Assembly (NCBI GenBank): GCA_002633005.1
Contig: NMRA01000147.1
Span: 374,001 to 438,000, forward strand
Direction: 5' to 3'
Origin: Phoronis australis
Taxonomy: Eukaryota > Phoronida > Phoronidae
Length of the DNA stretch: 64,000 nucleotides
The translations under genes were made by a program, and so were the position numbers. Below are positions 1 through 13,000 of the stretch, one piece after another (positions within the stretch are counted from its first letter, which is position 1; each line of letters starts with the position of its first letter). The notes beneath the pieces were generated by a model, which saw only the letters and a list, made by a program, of their open reading frames with translations, made no database searches and was not told the DNA's origin.

Positions 1-42
<42 letters not shown>
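1..42. repeat. (TG)n microsatellite
   Basis: An uninterrupted TG dinucleotide run at the left edge, probably extending past it. It lies in a chitin synthase intron, because the coding part continues to the left. Confidence 0.97.
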
Positions 43-43
<1 letters not shown>

Positions 44-285
44 ATATATCGTCATAGTTGCGCATTCCAACTTCACGTGTTATATTGCATTTGTCATTTC
101 TGATGTTCGTTTCACTGTGAACTTGTTATAAATAGCAGGAAGATGAGATATGTGATCGCTTTGTAAATTATGTTACCTACTGATGAAGATTGGATTTTTA
201 TTGCAGTGTTGTGATGTAAACACAAGTCGTGTCTTCAATGAAATATGCATTCGAGAAAGATTACTGCCAAATTATAGTGATACAT

Positions 286-360
286 GTACAAATACATACA
301 TGCATGTATGTATGCATTTATGTATGCAAGTATGCGTGTAAGTATGTATGTATTTGTATA
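286..360. repeat. ATGT/ACAT-rich tetranucleotide tract
   Basis: Imperfect CATA/ATGT units (ATGTATGT, ATGCATTT, GTATGCAA) in the same intron. No coding signal was seen. Confidence 0.8.
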
Positions 361-605
361 ACCATTCCTGATAAAAAATAATTCCACTATCCACATACTG
401 CATGTATCGTATAGCAAACTTCTCTTGTCAGGTTTGAGCGTCAATTACAATTCTGAATTATTTTGCAATCCAAGTTCTCCTGCTTTCCCATGCTCTACCT
501 TACTTATGTGTGTGAGATGTCGGAGTGAATGTAGCGGGAATATGAAGATTGGCCTCAAGAAACGTAGTCCTCCTCATTGATTAAGATTATTAAGAACACA
601 TTTAC

Positions 606-1051
606 CTGCAAAGATTTCCTATTGCAATTCTCCATCCGGTTTCTCGTTTGCCTCCACTTTGATTGAGGAAGAAACTCAGTAACTTGGAAGCTGTCCCGTT
701 CATTTTCTTTTCCTCTTCTAACCGTTTCTCTTCGTTTATTTGATCGGGGGTTTTCGATTGCTTAACCTCACGTGTTCCCCAAGTAACCACATGAAGGTTA
801 CACAAAGAATAGATGATCAGCAAAAGATACATGCATGGTATTGTGACAAAGTATAATATACCGCATGGAAGGTTCCAGAACTCCTGTGGATGGAGGATAG
901 CGGCAGTGATGAACGAAGCTGAGACAACGATCAGAAACAATGTGCTTGGCGCACATACATCTCCATCCGTTGCAATTTGAACGAGAATGCCAATGAGAAC
1001 AGCCATCATGACCAAGCAGTATAGCACAGCAAGGATGAATGACGCCTTGAG
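606..1051 (-). CDS. CHS: chitin synthase exon: C-terminal helices and WGTRE
   Basis: Starts in phase 0 after TTTTCAG. Membrane helices are followed by VVTWGTRE, the diagnostic post-helix motif. A charged stretch after it (RLEEEKKMNG) is a possible start of the cytosolic coiled coil common after WGTRE. The exon ends two bases into a codon at CAG|GTAAAT, so the protein continues beyond the left edge. Confidence 0.93.
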
Positions 1052-4000
1052 CTGAAAACAAAATGATCGACAGTTGGCGTCGGCACGTATTAAATGGCAT
1101 TGATTACCTTTATATTTCGTTGACAGGGAAGCGAATTCACAAATTTACACACAGCCATGGAAAGCTTACCTGCCATGCGGGCTTTGCAAAATAGCACAGT
1201 ATTACGAACAGCACTATGGGGATAGCGTTCATAAAGAAGGCGAAGCTCAGGCCTAATCCGGAAACAATGTCCACTGCTCCAACAATCATCATGAAGATGC
1301 TCCCAGGACCGATGATAGAGAGGAGCATGAGAATTGCTGAAACGAATGAGTTCGTGTTTGGTGACGATGCGTATGTGATGATGTGTATGACAATAACAAC
1401 ATTCATGTTAAACTGATTGCCCTACTGCTATTCGATAAGTTACTAAAGGCTTGAGAATGTTATACACGTTAGTTGGCTACAAAAAGAGCGATCTTCAATC
1501 ATTAATACATGTTGATCATGACAGACAGCATCGTGGGGCTATGTTTAACTACTAAGAAACTGAACGAATTAAAACTGAACTGAAGTTCTGGTAACAACCT
1601 TGTCCAACGGGTCAGTGTGTACAGAATATGTACTCAGCGTTATTCAAAATATTGGGAGTTGTTCATCTACAGCAATGCTGTTGTTTTTAAATGCATTGAG
1701 GAACACTTGTCCCTTGAGTTGACCACAGGTCCACTGCGGCATGCTTCGTGCAAGTGCGACTAAACAATGATCGTGCACGTAATAGATTGGAAGTGAGCCT
1801 CACATTCAACGAATCAATACATTGATTTGCGCGAAAGTTTTTTTGAGGCAGAGGCACGCGCCATCCAATAACGCTGAAGTTAAATCTTACCCCCTATAAC
1901 AAACTGAAGTAACGGTGAAAGGTCACAGTGTAGGAAAGAAATTTAATTTTCAATGAATACGCCTGTATCCTTTTGGGATATTGAAAAACAGTTTCAGATA
2001 CTTTAAAAATTCCGTTAGAAAAGACGTCCGATTTTGTGGAAAAAAAACATTTCTCAAGCTCTAATTATACGTACACTATGACGGATGTAGTAACGAATGA
2101 GCGTTATCAATAACTCAATTTAAATCATAATACAAGTCCGCACATTCTGTGAGAAGTCTCCGGATGCTTGCAGCCGACTACCATAGCATTTGATGGAGGA
2201 CAAGAGTATCGCATATAAAATTGATCGCATTAAAAACGTCGTTATTGAGGATAGTCCGTTTTCAACCTCGTACCTACGATACTTGTATTTGTCGTGATCG
2301 TAACTACCCACAAATCCCATTTCGAGGATGCACGTAATACAACATTTCAATTATGCGTAAGTGACCAAATTACTTTGATATAAAATGTACAGCAACGAGA
2401 TGTTCTCGTTTTTCTTGATCGTATTCTTCCAACCCTTTAAGAGTTCAATTATGTTGGCCATGGTTGACGGTGTCCAGCGTCTTCTTTGGTTAAAGAACTC
2501 GTCAAAACCTTCTGGGCAATAGGTCAATGCATCTGATGCGGCGTTGTATTCAACTCGATAGCCTTGTTGCAACAACAGGGTGCAGAGCCAGCGGTCTTCA
2601 CCTGAAAGTTTTATTATAAAACACAGTATTCAACCAAAGTGGGGGTTTAAACATTGTTAGTGCAAAATCAGTAATTAAACTGTTTTGACATTGTTGAAAA
2701 ATGGAAGTCCACGGACATGAAATCAGTTTTCATGAAGCGTAAATAGGAATATATTCAACCGAACCTTACACAATGCTTGCAGAACAACGTTCCCTAACAT
2801 ATGAATTATGTTTATACAAGTAGTGTTTACAAATACATATTTAATGCATCACTTATTGGCATTTTACAGCACCTTGGTCATATTGTATATAATGTGCTGC
2901 TTCAGTTGGCTCTTTTGTGTATCGCTTCATCACATTCTCGTCCATCAAAGCAGATCCTCTGAACAAGCTGAAGCATCCGGGGCTGCACAGAACACACCCA
3001 ATTACGTGCTCTGTCGCTTTCTGGAACCAGTGCCCGATCGCGTACTCAAATTTTTGGTACCNTGAAATTAGACCGGGGAAGGAGGCCAAAAACGGCGGTT
3101 TAGCTAGTTGTCCCTTCCTGGTTATCTCTTCCTGATATCATTTATAGGTAGAAAAACGCACATTTACTCAAAGCCGTGTGGGATACCGCTCTGTTTGTAG
3201 AGCTTACCTGAACCAATTGGATGAATTCTTCCACATGCCGCCGCGACTTTCTCATTTTTCTTCATTAAGTCGACCAGGAGTTGAACCGCACTTGGTTGAA
3301 AGTCCACATCTCCATCCAAGGCCAGCAAAAATGTGTTGTCCGCTCTGATCTGTTTCCGCTTCAAGTTCATATCCTTCCGCGCTATCAGACGATATCCGAG
3401 GAAGTAGTACATATACATCACCTGAACAGAAATAACACAGCATAGTCAAGCGCTAACGTAACGACCATGCTTCACATCTGAGGAACACGGAATCACACTC
3501 AAACCCTTCTTGTAACTGGCCTAGCACATTTATGCTTAGTATTTTCGTTGCTCACGTGGGGTATACTCTTCAGACTTTAAAACCAAAAAGATTCATTCCT
3601 GTTTCCCATAAACTGGCCTCCTCAACACCGAAACTGTTTTATTTCCAGTGCACTATCAACATTCCACTTGCCTGACTCCATCTCTTTCTGTGGCGAATAA
3701 CTATCTTGTCCTTCAGGTGAGCCGTCAATGTGTTTCCTCCTGGTAGCTTCCACACCAGGCGGCCTCCGTATGGTGTCTTGGTTTTTGTTGGCGGGTCCAG
3801 CTGAAGACGCACCTTATGCACCGATCTAGTGAAAAATTAGTAAGCAATTTTAGGCAAAACACTGTCATATACTTCCGTTCCCAATTGAATAACAAAAATA
3901 GGATCAGTTTCCAGAAGTATAGGCCGTAATGAATTTTTATACAAGATTGTCGTAATTGATAGCTCATTGTGCACTGTTTACTTAGATGAAAGTGAATCTG

Positions 4001-7000
4001 TTGTCCATGTGTATTGGTCTTGTAACGTTTTTCAACAGATTTGGACTAATATAAATAACTTTCTCAAAGATGCTGTTGGACAGTTTAGAACTTCCCTTAT
4101 AATCAGTTCTGTTTTGTGTTCAGGTGGAAGCGGTAAGGTTTATTTACCTCGGCAAATACCACATGTATAAACAAAAGTTGGAGTGCAAGAAATTCGTGCC
4201 TTACACTATTTAAAAAGGAAGTTGCATTATTCATTTCCAATGAACGGCATAAATATATAAACAAAATGAAGTACCGTGAATTTATGTAACACTGGCAAGG
4301 TCTTTACATTTTTGTTCATTACGAATGAATCATAGCCTCTACTTGTTTTTTAATATTAAATTGCCTTTGTACATATCAGTACTCTAAGTTGACCTTAACT
4401 CATCCTTGACTAAACAAAAATGTTGTATTGTGTAGTTGTGTGATCCCTACCGTGCTTATTCTATTGAATAAAAAATCANTTCCGTGCTCACTTTCATTTT
4501 TCTGATCTCTAACTTTTGCTTTTCAAGATCAATTCAATTTAAGAAATATTCTAAGTAAGTAGATCTTACGGTTGATGAAACTCCTTTTGTCTCAGTTTCA
4601 AATTTGTAAAGGATGTCTCTAAGACATATAACTGTTCAGGGGCCCAAATACGGGCTTTTTCTTTATCAATTTACATGTAAAAGCTCTAAAGCCTTACATT
4701 ACACTTACTGGGCTGCTGTGTCGATGACTCTCACAAGGGTCTTTACGAACTGATTGACCTTGCCGGGCTCCTCCCCTTCAGGGTGGGGTTCGAAGGCGTC
4801 ATCAAAGAAAATATGCCCTAAGTGACAGACAGGCGATCAAAATTGCACACATTGCTACGTTGTCGAGGGCTGTAATGTCGTTGACAATTTATCCATAAAT
4901 TCATGACAAACCTTTATATATTTTGAACGATGTTCAAGTTTTCGCGATACGTCTCTTCATATAACAACACTGACAAGCACTTCTGTGAGCTTTTTAACTT
5001 TTGGGTAATTTACGAAAATCGCTTACTAATCGATGATAAGTGATAACGGATTCTGCCAGAAAAAATATTGATTAAGTAATTAGTAAGAATAGATCCATTT
5101 TCAGTAGCCCAAAATTTGTGCATATGTATTTTTAAATCATGGGGTCAGACTTGTTGACATGTACTTTAACATCAAAATCTATTTTTAAATGGTGTTTACA
5201 ACATTGGGTTCTGCGGTCAAAGTACTTTAGAGATTCTAGAAAGTTCTGAGAACAAACTGTAACAGCCAATAATATGATTGGATATGATCATGTGGTTTTT
5301 ATTAATCAATCACTAAATAAGTAGAATATTATAATATGGGCTTAAGTCAAAAAGAAATTCAGATGCGCTATAGTAGTTGAAGCATAAAGACTTGCTACGG
5401 TGTACAGAAGCAATTGTGCGACAGAGCCATCTCGTGGAAGATTCTAGAAAGGATCTTGACAAGGGCAAGGGTTAACGAACAGGAAGTTAACTAAGAGCTT
5501 GTCATCGTGGGTAGTAAGATACTTCCTGAAGCGTTGCGTCACCAGCCAGTGACTGTGACCAGCAAGAAGAATCGCGGGTAGAAGAAATTGCCTGCAAGTG
5601 TTGCATCACCAGAAACGGTGACCAGCAAGTACACTGCCACAATACAGTGTGTGTAGTTCGAAGATTCACCAACAGGACAGTCATCCAACAAGTGGAGAGT
5701 CCTAGCTTGGAAAGCAGATAAGACATTTGATTATTTTGGTTGATTGATTGAAGTAATCTTGAAAGAGGGCGCTAACGTAGTTACTCTTCTTTGTAGTTGA
5801 TTGCTTAATGAATAACAGGTTTCACTTGTCTAATTAGGGGTTATCATATAATAAATTAATTACTGGATTTGATTATTTACTCTCCACCTACGCACAATCT
5901 CAAAGCATAGCTACCTTTTAAACAAACCCACAGTCAATCTCTGACATATTCATAAAACTTGTTATAAAAATTTCATATTCCGGATATGTCCTTAGAATAC
6001 CTATATGCATGCCCCAGACAAGCACTGGTCTAAGCACAAGTTAAGAAACGTTTTAAGGCGAATGCAACATATTCTCATCTCATTTTTAGCAAAAATACGG
6101 TTCTTTTATTATCCCAGACATACTTTTCATTTAATTACGGGTAAATGCACGTGAGACGATAATGAGTACATCCGGGTACGCAGAAACCGAGTGGCATGTT
6201 GGTTGACTCGTAAACAAACATAAACGACGACCAAACTTATCACAACCGAGATAAAACAAAGACTGACCTGACAGTCGGACTATGTTTAAACAAAATGGAG
6301 GGAACTTCAAAACCTCAAAACGTCATTTCCGGAATAGTGCTGAACTAAATAATTAATTAAATTGCTGGAAGCTGTAATGAACAAAAATATGTGACTGTGA
6401 TAACCAACGAGCATTATATTTATTACAAAAGAAAAAGTTTGCTTTAATGGCGTGCTTAGTGATATTGATAATACAACCTTCAAACTCGTAGTAGTCGGGG
6501 TCCACAATTTCAAACTGGTCTTGCGCAAGTCGGCGAGCAGACTGGTCCACGTCCAGCCTGTAAAAAGCAAGGTCGTTGCATTTTCAGTTATTAATATACG
6601 AGCATACTAGATCTTTTTTTTCGTGATTTATTTTTCCTCTACGCTTTCAGTTGTATGATTTATTCATCCATGCTTGTGAGATTATATTAAGCACATATAT
6701 TACGCGTCTAAATATCCGAGAACTTTCTTCCATGTCCGTTTTGTGCAGTTTTACAGAAACTTTGCACTTCTTTCAGTACTGAACAAATGTTAAGTTCTAA
6801 TTACCAAAGTAACTTACTTCATTATAGACGACAACATCTGAATCATTTCGTTTTCCGTCTCGTGCCACATGGTGGCGCAAACGTAAATCAAAGGAATGCT
6901 TTCCTTTTGATTCAGCGATGAAAGGTACATGGACTTCCGACTGCTTATTCCTTGACTTCCAGATTTGCTTGAGGTGTTTGCTATTTTATGAAAAACCTGT

Positions 7001-10000
7001 GAACTCAAAAAATAACAAGTGACGATAGTGTTTAGCTTCATGTAATGTGTAGGCTAGGACCATAAATCTATTGAATAACCTACAGTGTGAGGCAGGCTTA
7101 TACATACATGTAGAGAAGTGTTTAACTCTGCTTGGCCACGCCCGGTATTGTAGTCAACCATGTCGTCAGGCAATAGCACCTTCTTATTAGTCAGAATGAA
7201 TGCTTGAACTTTGCTTATTTGTCTTGGACAATGCCACTTTAGCTGGCATATCAATAAGCCACGCCCCTGTAGCAAAAATCTTAAATTTTTGTCTAAACAA
7301 GTAGCTCGATATTTAGCGTTCAGGCAAGGAACCAGTCGGAATCTACACTTTGTCATTTTTGTATCGCAAGAGAAGAAATCAAAGCAACATCAGAGGCTAT
7401 CAATCCGTGCACAATAAAAGTTCAATTAAATGAAGGTGTTTCATCTCGTATACCGAAAGTGTTTATGATGCTGAGGAAAGATAACGTGACGTTGAACTCA
7501 CATGATTGATTTTGCGAACGTCTATGTCATTCCGTCGACGGCTGTAGATCATTGACTGGTCCAAGAACAATGCCGAGTAAAGTGGACGAACAAACAATCT
7601 ACAAAATATTGTTCAGAATTCAGATATGAGTTTAAAAAGACATTAACAGTTTTGCGGTAGAAAAACGCATGTTTAATTTATTCTTGAAAATAACAGATTT
7701 TGCCAGAGCCATAAAATAAAAAACCGTTTTGTACTGTTATTCCTAATTACCCCCTTGCCGTCGTTTGTTAGACATTCCGCGCTGAAGTCAAGGCTGATGA
7801 CATTATAAGGTAAACACGCTCCAATATGCTGCCATTTCTATTCCGCCATCCGTGGTGGTTGCATATCTGATCTCGTGCTTTGGCTTACTTCGAAAAAAAT
7901 TGTTTTTCTCGACGATAATCATGACCCTTTAATTGATATTACGCGTTCAGTGATCATTAACGATGCCAAGAGAGCTTATTGGTTATGCACAAAAAGCTGC
8001 GGGTGTAGTTTCAGTCAGACGCAATGTAACAGCAGGTCCAATTTCCCGTGTGAGAAAGGTCTAGGACCACAGTAGAGGCCTGAGTAGCCCCCCGAAAAAT
8101 GAAAAAAGGGTGTGGGTCGGGTTTGACGACATTTTTTGTATTAAATGGGAAGAGATTGCCACAAATGGTATTCATAGTTCCCTGAAGTTGTTTTGAGTCC
8201 AAAAATTTGACCTGTGCTCTTGTCTACTAGTATACGAAGTTCCGTCATTTTGCGAGCACATACTTGTTGAGTCTTGACGCGAATCCAGGTACCCTTTACA
8301 TTTGTGGGAATTGTCAAAAATGCAGTTGCTTATGACACTTTTAACCTGAATTTCTGGAATTTAAAGTGAAAGAGCAAACGGATGATGGTTTTGTTGTACC
8401 AGGGCAGTCGTGAATTTGTGGTTTTAGGTAAAACATGGCAAAATTGCACTTTTGAGGTGGTTTTTGGCACCCCAATGGATTTAGCAAGTTAAAAAACATG
8501 TCTTTGTTGATTTTCTTCATTTCAAAGAAACCCTATAGAGTGTACATTCCCTGCGTCAGTTATGCCTTTTTGCAGGTGTAAGAGAAAGTTGTCCAAACAA
8601 GGTTTTGATTGACCCATGCCAGTGATATGATCAAAATCGGACACTAGTATTGTGGTTTTAGGGCGAAATGTACGCTATTATAGTAAGTTGAAACGATCTT
8701 GGACAGTTTCCCCAATTTTGGAAACCAGACACCCTGAAGTGAAATATTCTGCCAAAATAGTCCAAAGTAATGAAAATTATCATGTACGGTCTCTGTCTTC
8801 TTTTGCAAAGTCAATATTATACCGTGAATATTGGGTTTACAACTCCGATAAAATCTGGTATGAGTGAGTTTTTGCATTTTTCCCAATATTCACAAAGGTG
8901 ACATCATCGGTAAGAATAGTATGTTTCTGAGATCATCATGAGCGCGTTTACAAAGCACAAAGTTTCGTGGTTGCAGTCATACGCTCTTCTGACCGGTGGA
9001 CGTACATGTAAATCACACACATGACAATGTTTTAAGCCCGATCCACTCGCATCGTATCGGCGTATTTGTGGCATATAGTGGCGAGGATTGTCGACTTGTA
9101 AAAAAGTCACAAAAACAACGGATCGTGTTTGTGCATGGCTCTTATCAGCATTCCTGAAGTCTATCCCAACAATAGCCCCAAGACAGTAAGATGAATAGAT
9201 CTAACTACCAAAAACAATTGTTTATTACGACAGTAAAATCTTATTGAGTAATAAAAATGGCCGTCTCAACGAATGGGGGCACGACTATCACAAAAGCACT
9301 AGCTCAGTCGCGTGCTGGCGCTACAAACGCGTGCGTCTGTCGTAGAGATCATAATATCCCTTTATCCCGAAGTATTTCACGCGAAATGGTCTACGCGTAT
9401 GTACCTCTTGAGAACGAGTGAAATGCACTCGTCATACTACACACGTGGATTTTACTAGCTCTAACGAGTGCGTAGCTTCTTTCCTTGCCACTAGGTAAGA
9501 ATGAGTAAAAATACATTTGTTATGAAAGAGTACATAGCTTCGATCTTTCGCCGCCAGGTGGATGCAGGCACCAATCCTACGAGTGAAATGCACTCCTCCT
9601 AAAGTGTGCATATCTTTGTTACGGTTTTCTATAGTGTCATTTCGTTTTCATTTTATGCAACTTAAAAATTTTTTCATGAAAATCACGAGTCCTTTTTTGA
9701 TGGCCTCCCATGTAAAAGTGGATCATTCCAAAAATATTTCCTAACAGTTTCGTTGAAACATAGTTGTCTATAATCTATGGTTGAAATCAGTGCATAAAGA
9801 ATAGTACCAGAATGTTTCATGTGAATCCAAGCAGCTATGAGGAATGATGCTCCGAAGTCGTTTAAATTTGACCATTTTTATGGTGCCCCACATGACTGAA
9901 CCTTTAGCTATGATTATAAGGACACCACTTCCTTCAATTAACATCATTTGACTCACCGCTGTGTCTTTGCTAATCGGGTGGAAGTTGGAAACCATATGTG

Positions 10001-13000
10001 TTTTGTCAACCAAGCTTGAAACAACAGACACGCTAACAGAATGAGGCCCATGTAAATACGGTCCATCACCGAGCCAGTTGTTTCAGCGAAGAAAGAGCTC
10101 TCGTTTGTGATGACGGAGAATGGAATAAACTGTAATCACAGATAGGGAATCATCAAAAACGAGACAGACAAGTGAGTTAGCTAAGTTTAGAGCACTTTGA
10201 AAAACACATTCAGTATTAAAAACATTGTAACAGCTTAAGTAGAAAGCATTCAAAAAGGCGCTTTTTGCAATTGTCGAAATGAAGCCTGTGTTTTGTGAGT
10301 AAGTTTGCCACTTAAACAGCCTCCCGTTCAGCAACGCGAGATTACGTGAGATATTGCCGTATACTTTAAATAAATTCACGTGATTTTGGCTAGATTTTAG
10401 CTAGGTCTTAACGTAGGTCCCAGAGTTACTGAACCCACGCCAGCACACACAAACAAAATGGCAGCTACTAAACGTTTTTTTGCAATGAAATGGATTGCTT
10501 AATTATGGGAAGAATGGTACGAACGCATCCCGAATAACCGTTATCTTGGTGCATTAATCAAAGCTTCTCACTGAAAGTGTTTAGTCAATAAATGATTTTA
10601 TTAAATGCACTTACGTCCGTGTTTTCAACCACGATAAAAAAGAAAAGAAACTGGTGCATTCTTACTGTCAGAACAAGCATTTTCGAAATGTGAAGTGTTC
10701 AAATCAAGTTTGATGGGCATATGTCTATGAGTAGGATAGAAAATAATTAATTGACAGTCACGTTAGTAAGAATGTGGGACTTACATTAACGTCTTGAACA
10801 TTGAATTCCTTTATTAACGCAACGGTGACAAACGTCAGAAATGTAGTAGACATCATGGGAAGCGAGAAACAAAACTTCTGAACCTTTATCTTACAGGCGA
10901 TGACTGCAAAGAAATAGCTGACGAAGCTGGCTCCGATATGGATGGCCGTTAGGTACCACGGGTAGAAATCTTGTTCTATGATTAGTCCTGTCATCGTGAA
11001 GTCCGTTATTCTTACGTCAAGGTAGTGGTACAGAAAGACCACCCCAACTACAACTAGAATTTTCCAGAGACTCAAGACCAGACGAAGTTTTGTTTGACAT
11101 CGATTTAAACGTTTCTTCAGGTCAACCAATACAGTACCAAGAGGACCCTTGGTCTCCTTGTCAACAAAATTCTCCCACCAATTCAAAGAAATAAGGAAAA
11201 GCGACAGCGGAATACTCCATGCAGTGGGTAAGTCGATTTCTACTTGCTTAACCGTGTAAAGTATTGGCAATAGGAGAAGAATAGTCAACTGACAAATGAC
11301 TGCCAATATATCGACAGTGACCTTGAGAGGAGGACACTTTTCGTCTTGTGGTCTATGAAGCACATTCATTAAGCTCGGGATGAGCGCGACACCTGTCGTC
11401 AGCATGAGGGCACGGTTAGAATCCAGTTTCATCATGACGTTGATGACAAAGAGACACAGGCCCAGTGACTGCAGGGTTTCGATAGTAATGGCCTGGAATT
11501 AAATATTATATTTAAGAAATGTGGGTCTAACTCCATTGTATCGCGCACATTTGAGCAGCACGTTTTTGTGTAATCAACAGATGTGTGGCAAACAAATAAC
11601 ACTAACAGATAAATATGAATTTGAACAGGCTTTTGTTTTATTTTCTCTTCGACAACATCACCAAATTGTGACAACAAATCATGGTTTCTTCCCACCAGTG
11701 GATGTCCATTGAGACTTTGACGATTGATTTGTTATACGCCCAGTTAAAAATTTAAAATTATGAACATTTTTATTAACATTATTCTTATTTGGCATTATTT
11801 TGATGACAATGTCATTCCGTTGTGAAGCTACCAATGGATTCAGAACAAAATTAGTTCATCATGTACTTTGTTAGTATCTTATCACCGTTGTGTTGCGACG
11901 TCTTAGGATGTTTTCGTGATACATCACTACGGCTACAGGAGACGTGTACACGTGTATGTACGTTGCATATATCCAGCCAACACCCACTGCTTCCTCTTAA
12001 TTTAACCCAAACATTACTTCGCGGAATTTGAACACTCTCATGAATTCAACTCACCATCGCAAAAACCTTGCAGTCCGGTTTTCTTGTTCTCTTAAAGATA
12101 ACTTTCCATAAATTTCTTAAGAAGGTCCATGCTTGCGGAGCCATGATACACACGAGAAGTGCTAACAACCAGTTCATTTTTTCATTCATAACTTCTTTCC
12201 CCTGACCACCTGTTCCATTTGCTTCTATGACGCTTGCCGTGGTGCCGTTTCCAATATTTTCGTTTCCAGTAGAGTTATTGTTCATCATGTTTCTCAATTT
12301 GCCAGCGATCAAAAGAATCGACATCTTGCTAGTAACAGCTCCCCCTAGGACCAGCACGAAGGTTAGGATGCAATACAGCACTTTGAAGGTTCTCCTCAAA
12401 ATGATGAAGCAAGTGGTGTCATTTTCTTGTGTGTTTTTATCTGTTGTTTCAGTAAACAGGTCCCACGGTCCGGTTTTTCGGAATGAGTAGCCGTCATCTT
12501 CGCCGGTTTCTTTATTATTGTTGTCAACGTTCTCTGTCTCTTTGACTGTACACCCACTGAAAATAATATTAACAACAACGACAACACCAACAACAACAAC
12601 AGCAACAACACCATCACCACCAACAACAGCAACTTCAAATAATAATAATAATAATATCATTAATAATAATAATAATAGCAGTAATACAAAAAGGCTGAAT
12701 AATTGTTATGAGTAGTTAATAAATGATAAGACAGATATCGGCTATATTGTAACGATAATGATAATAAATAATTTTGCCTCCACCTTTGTCAAGTTAATCG
12801 ATAATTTAGCAGCTCCAAGTCAATTACATTGAACTGTGACGCACACTCACGTGGTTTCTCTTCTGAAATTAACACGTACATCACGCCAAATCTCGAATTG
12901 TAAGCTACTGACAGATAAAATTGCATTAAATCAACCCCAACTTGTTTCCTTATTTTTTTTAAAATGCAAGATAGTGCTCTGTGGCCTACGACAGCCCTCA

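Noticed and set aside
8904-9110. Minus-strand frame in a chitin synthase intron, considered as an extra exon
   Set aside because: The flanking chitin synthase exons (10129-9957 and 7598-7502) already join in phase with conserved residues on both sides, leaving no room for another exon.
10083-10379. 98-residue minus-strand frame overlapping a chitin synthase exon
   Set aside because: Wrong frame. The true exon (9957-10129) reads the helix YMGLILLACLLFQAWL in another frame with proper splice sites.
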